Source: an uncultured Erysipelotrichaceae bacterium (GTDB lineage Bacteria > Bacillota_I > Bacilli_A > Acholeplasmatales > Anaeroplasmataceae). From it: 9,519 nt of DNA. The stretch lies in NCBI GenBank assembly GCA_902783745.1, contig CACZRY010000013.1:1-9519 (forward strand), given 5' to 3'. The position numbers and the translations under genes were made by a program. Below the pieces are notes generated by a model that saw only the letters and a program-made list of their open reading frames with translations, had not been told where the DNA came from and did not search any database. This document shows, piece after piece, positions 7,857 through 9,519 of the stretch (positions within the stretch are counted from its first letter, which is position 1; each line of letters starts with the position of its first letter).

Positions 7857-8335
7857 TGAAGATAAATATTTGTTACGTAGGTAAAATAAAAGAAAAGTAC
7901 TTTATTGATGCAATAGATGAATATAAGAAAAGATTATCTAAATATACTAAGGTAGAATTCTTTTCTGTAAAAGATGAAGAAACACCAGTTAACGCAAGTG
8001 CTGAGGTTGAAAATCAAATTAAAGATATAGAAGGGGATAGACTTTTAGGTGTTATACCTTCTAATTCTTATAAGGTTGTATTAGATTTAAAGGGTGAAAT
8101 GCTTACATCTATAGAACTTGCAAAAAAGATAAGTCAAATACAAACATATAATAATTCAAACATTTCCTTTATTATTGGTGGTTCATTAGGCTTATCAAGT
8201 AAGGTATTAGATAGTGCAGATTATCATTTGTGCTTTTCTAAAATGACATTTCCACATAAGCTTATGCAAGTAATATTGTTAGAACAAATCTATAGAGCTT
8301 TTAAGATAAATAATAATGAAACATATCATAAATAA
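7856..8335 (+). CDS. rlmH: 23S rRNA (pseudouridine1915-N3)-methyltransferase RlmH
   Basis: A 159-residue SPOUT-class enzyme, the normal family length. It uses S-adenosylmethionine to methylate N3 of pseudouridine 1915 in helix 69 of 23S rRNA, acting on the assembled 70S ribosome. Family signatures run along the whole protein: KIKEKYFIDAIDEYKKRLSKY at the N-terminus, EGDRLL (59-64), the knot/SAM-binding loop FIIGGSLGLS (105-114), FSKMTFPH (127-134), EQIYRAFKI (143-151) and the invariant C-terminal YHK ending the protein. The start ATG at 7856 shares its A with the walJ stop codon; AAGGGAG (7838-7844) precedes it by 11 bases, a little far, so translation is probably helped by coupling to walJ. 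walJ and rlmH are also close together in Bacillus (there with htrC between them), which supports both calls. Confidence 0.97.
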   Translation: MKINICYVGKIKEKYFIDAIDEYKKRLSKYTKVEFFSVKDEETPVNASAEVENQIKDIEGDRLLGVIPSNSYKVVLDLKGEMLTSIELAKKISQIQTYNNSNISFIIGGSLGLSSKVLDSADYHLCFSKMTFPHKLMQVILLEQIYRAFKINNNETYHK

Positions 8336-8381
8336 TAAAACTTACAGTTGTTAATTGTTGTATTTATACAAATATTTATAT

Positions 8382-8400
8382 AAAAATTCAGATTTTTTTA
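8382..8400 (+). terminator. Weak AT-only terminator candidate after rlmH
   Basis: AAAAAT-TCAG-ATTTTT forms a 6-bp stem made only of A-T pairs, about 47 bases after the rlmH stop, and the 3' arm is itself the T-run. Stability is low. No better terminator was found between rlmH and uxaB, so some read-through is possible. Confidence 0.25.
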
Positions 8401-8423
8401 AATAAAATTGTTTAAAATTTTTT

Positions 8424-8437
8424 GGCAATCGATTACA
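8424..8437. promoter_or_regulatory. LacI/CcpA-family operator candidate upstream of uxaB
   Basis: GGCAATCGATTACA (reverse complement TGTAATCGATTGCC) has the LacI/GalR-family pattern TGnAAnCGnTTnCA with a single mismatch on either strand, and a perfect AATCGATT core. It also fits the cre consensus TGWAANCGNTNWCA with two mismatches. It lies about 100 bases before the predicted uxaB start site, so it could bind CcpA or a uronate-specific LacI regulator. Confidence 0.5.
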
Positions 8438-8494
8438 AAAAAATATTGTTTTAAGAAATGGGAATTTGAGTCTAATTATTGACTTTTCTTTTCA

Positions 8495-8523
8495 TTGACT
8501 ATTAAAAAATAAAGTGTTAAAAT
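8495..8523 (+). promoter_or_regulatory. Sigma-A promoter of uxaB
   Basis: TTGACT (8495-8500), a 17-base spacer and TAAAAT (8518-8523) with an extended TG at 8515-8516 make a near-consensus promoter. A second TTGACT stands at 8479-8484, 16 bases upstream, with no equally good -10. The predicted start is near 8530, giving a leader of about 50 bases. Confidence 0.78.
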
Positions 8524-8540
8524 TTATTATGGCTAGAAAG

Positions 8541-8557
8541 GTATCCATAACGGATAC
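8541..8557. repeat. Inverted repeat in the uxaB leader (operator or hairpin)
   Basis: GTATCC-ATAAC-GGATAC is a perfect 6-bp inverted repeat with a 5-base spacer, about 11 bases after the predicted start site and 9 bases before the GGAGG ribosome binding site. It could be a repressor site acting as a roadblock or a small leader hairpin. It differs in sequence from the LacI-like site at 8424-8437. Confidence 0.5.
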
Positions 8558-8580
8558 ATTAAAATTGGAGGAATTTAAAA

Positions 8581-9519
8581 ATGGCTACTAATGTTAATGA
8601 ATTACCTAAGATTAACGAGGTAAATAAAAAGGAACCTAAGAAGGTTAAAATCGTACAGTTTGGTGAAGGAAATTTCTTACGTGCTTTCATCGATTGGATT
8701 GTTAATGAAACAAACAAGAACACAAATTTCAATGCTGGTGTTTGTTTAGTACAACCAATGCCTTTTGGACGTGTTAAGGAATTAAATGAAGCTGACGACT
8801 TATATACATTATATTTACAAGGCTTACAAGACGGTAAGGCTGTTAGAGTTCATGAAGTAATTAAGGCAGTACAAGATGCCCTAAATCCATTCGAAGAATA
8901 TGAAAAGTTCTTAGGATATGCAGAATCAACTGATGTTGAATTCGTTATTTCTAATACTACAGAAGCTGGTATCGCATTTGATCCAAATGATACAGACTTC
9001 TCTAAGTGCCCTAATTCATATCCAGGAAAGCTTTTAGCATTCTTAGAAAGAAGATATAACACTTGCAAGAAGGGTTTATTCATTATTCCATGTGAATTAA
9101 TCGATCACAATGGTGATACATTAAAGAAGACTTTAGTTCAATTAGCTGAACACAACAATATGAATAAGGATTTCATCAATTGGATTGTTACTGAAAACAA
9201 GTTCTATAACACTTTAGTAGATAGAATCGTTCCAGGTTATCCAAGAAATGAAGCTAATGAATTCCAATTAGATTTAGGATACCAAGATCAAAATATGGTT
9301 GTTGGTGAAATTTTCCACTTATGGTGCATCGATGCACAAACAGTTGGTGATGATGCTAAATTAGCAAAGGCTAATCTAGAAGCATTAAAGAAGGCATTCC
9401 CAACTGAAAAGGCTGGATTAAATGTTTTATTTGTTGATTCAATCGTACCTTATAAGCAAAGAAAGGTTAAGATTTTAAATGGTTCTCATACAGCATTAGT
9501 TCCAGTTTCTTATTTATCT
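8581..9519 (+). CDS. uxaB: Tagaturonate reductase (altronate oxidoreductase), 3'-truncated by the window
   Basis: The first 313 residues of a mannitol dehydrogenase/UxaB-family enzyme; E. coli UxaB is about 483, so roughly the last third is missing because the window ends. It reduces D-tagaturonate to D-altronate with NADH, the second step of galacturonate breakdown in the cytoplasm. Very UxaB-like blocks are present: the dinucleotide-binding start QFGEGNFLRAFIDW (26-39), SNTTEAGI (124-131), IIPCELIDHNGD (168-179), LVDRIVPGYPR (212-222) and YKQRKVKILNGSHTALVPV (291-309). The last block holds the family catalytic set Lys295, Asn300 and His303 (K-x4-N-x2-H). These blocks match tagaturonate reductase better than fructuronate reductase (UxuB) or mannitol dehydrogenase. 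GGAGG 9 bases upstream supports the start. Codon use (ATC, TTC, AAC, AAG; no ATA) suggests high expression when induced. The promoter and candidate operators upstream suggest sugar-acid or catabolite control. Partner genes such as uxaA or uxaC are not in view. Confidence 0.95.
   Translation, partial: MATNVNELPKINEVNKKEPKKVKIVQFGEGNFLRAFIDWIVNETNKNTNFNAGVCLVQPMPFGRVKELNEADDLYTLYLQGLQDGKAVRVHEVIKAVQDALNPFEEYEKFLGYAESTDVEFVISNTTEAGIAFDPNDTDFSKCPNSYPGKLLAFLERRYNTCKKGLFIIPCELIDHNGDTLKKTLVQLAEHNNMNKDFINWIVTENKFYNTLVDRIVPGYPRNEANEFQLDLGYQDQNMVVGEIFHLWCIDAQTVGDDAKLAKANLEALKKAFPTEKAGLNVLFVDSIVPYKQRKVKILNGSHTALVPVSYLS

Larger units (their letters stand above)
8336..8580. other. Intergenic regulatory region before uxaB
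   Basis: These 245 bases between rlmH and uxaB contain the weak terminator candidate, the LacI-type site, the promoter, the leader inverted repeat and a strong ribosome binding site (GGAGG, 8567-8571, 9 bases before the ATG). The remainder is A/T-rich with no coding signal of its own. Confidence 0.8.

Noticed and set aside
8850..9083. 77-residue minus-strand open frame inside uxaB
   Set aside because: Antisense to well-conserved UxaB blocks such as SNTTEAGI; shadow frame.
8581..9519. Mannitol dehydrogenase or fructuronate reductase (UxuB) instead of UxaB
   Set aside because: The FGEGNFLRAF start, IIPCELIDHNGD and KILNGSHTALVP blocks follow tagaturonate reductase; the missing C-terminus leaves a small doubt.
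1..9519. CRISPR arrays, tRNA genes, insertion sequences or prophage genes
   Set aside because: No regularly spaced repeats, cloverleaf-like segments, transposase motifs or flanking terminal repeats were seen on either strand.

Overview
The window is AT-rich, uses the standard genetic code (Trp is TGG and every stop seen is TAA) and has strong AGGAGG-type ribosome binding sites. It encodes type II signal peptides and carries a walJ-rlmH pair, which is typical of low-GC Gram-positive bacteria. Inference: a gut-type member of the Bacilli / Erysipelotrichia / walled Mycoplasmatota relatives. The sequence alone does not settle the genus.

Left two thirds (1-6770, minus strand): a two-gene operon for very large, acidic, Tyr/Asp/Asn/Ser-rich lipoproteins of 1181 and 1040 residues. 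Transcription starts from a sigma-A-like promoter near 6742-6770 and ends at a strong intrinsic terminator at 1-35. The genes overlap, and the second ribosome binding site lies inside the last codons of the first gene. Both proteins look like greatly enlarged, internally doubled relatives of PrsA/SurA parvulin foldases. The downstream protein keeps the two hallmark parvulin histidines (His-Ile-Leu-Ile and Gly-Tyr-His), whereas the upstream paralogue has Arg and Asn there. Both carry EF-hand-like calcium loops inserted directly after the first parvulin strand. This foldase / pseudo-foldase pair is the most unusual content of the window.

Middle (6699-8335): a 324-base divergent intergenic region with back-to-back promoters, several inverted repeats and an anomalous 22-base GC-rich, alternating purine-pyrimidine block. 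The plus-strand walJ (yycJ) - rlmH operon follows: a metallo-beta-lactamase-fold hydrolase linked to cell-wall/division control, and the 23S rRNA pseudouridine-1915 methyltransferase. walRKHI are not next to them.

Right end (8336-9519): a 245-base regulatory region with a LacI/CcpA-type operator candidate, a good sigma-A promoter and a leader inverted repeat. It leads into the first 313 codons of uxaB (tagaturonate reductase), which runs off the window. UxaB belongs to galacturonate (pectin) catabolism, so this part is a carbon-source-regulated unit separate from the housekeeping walJ-rlmH pair.
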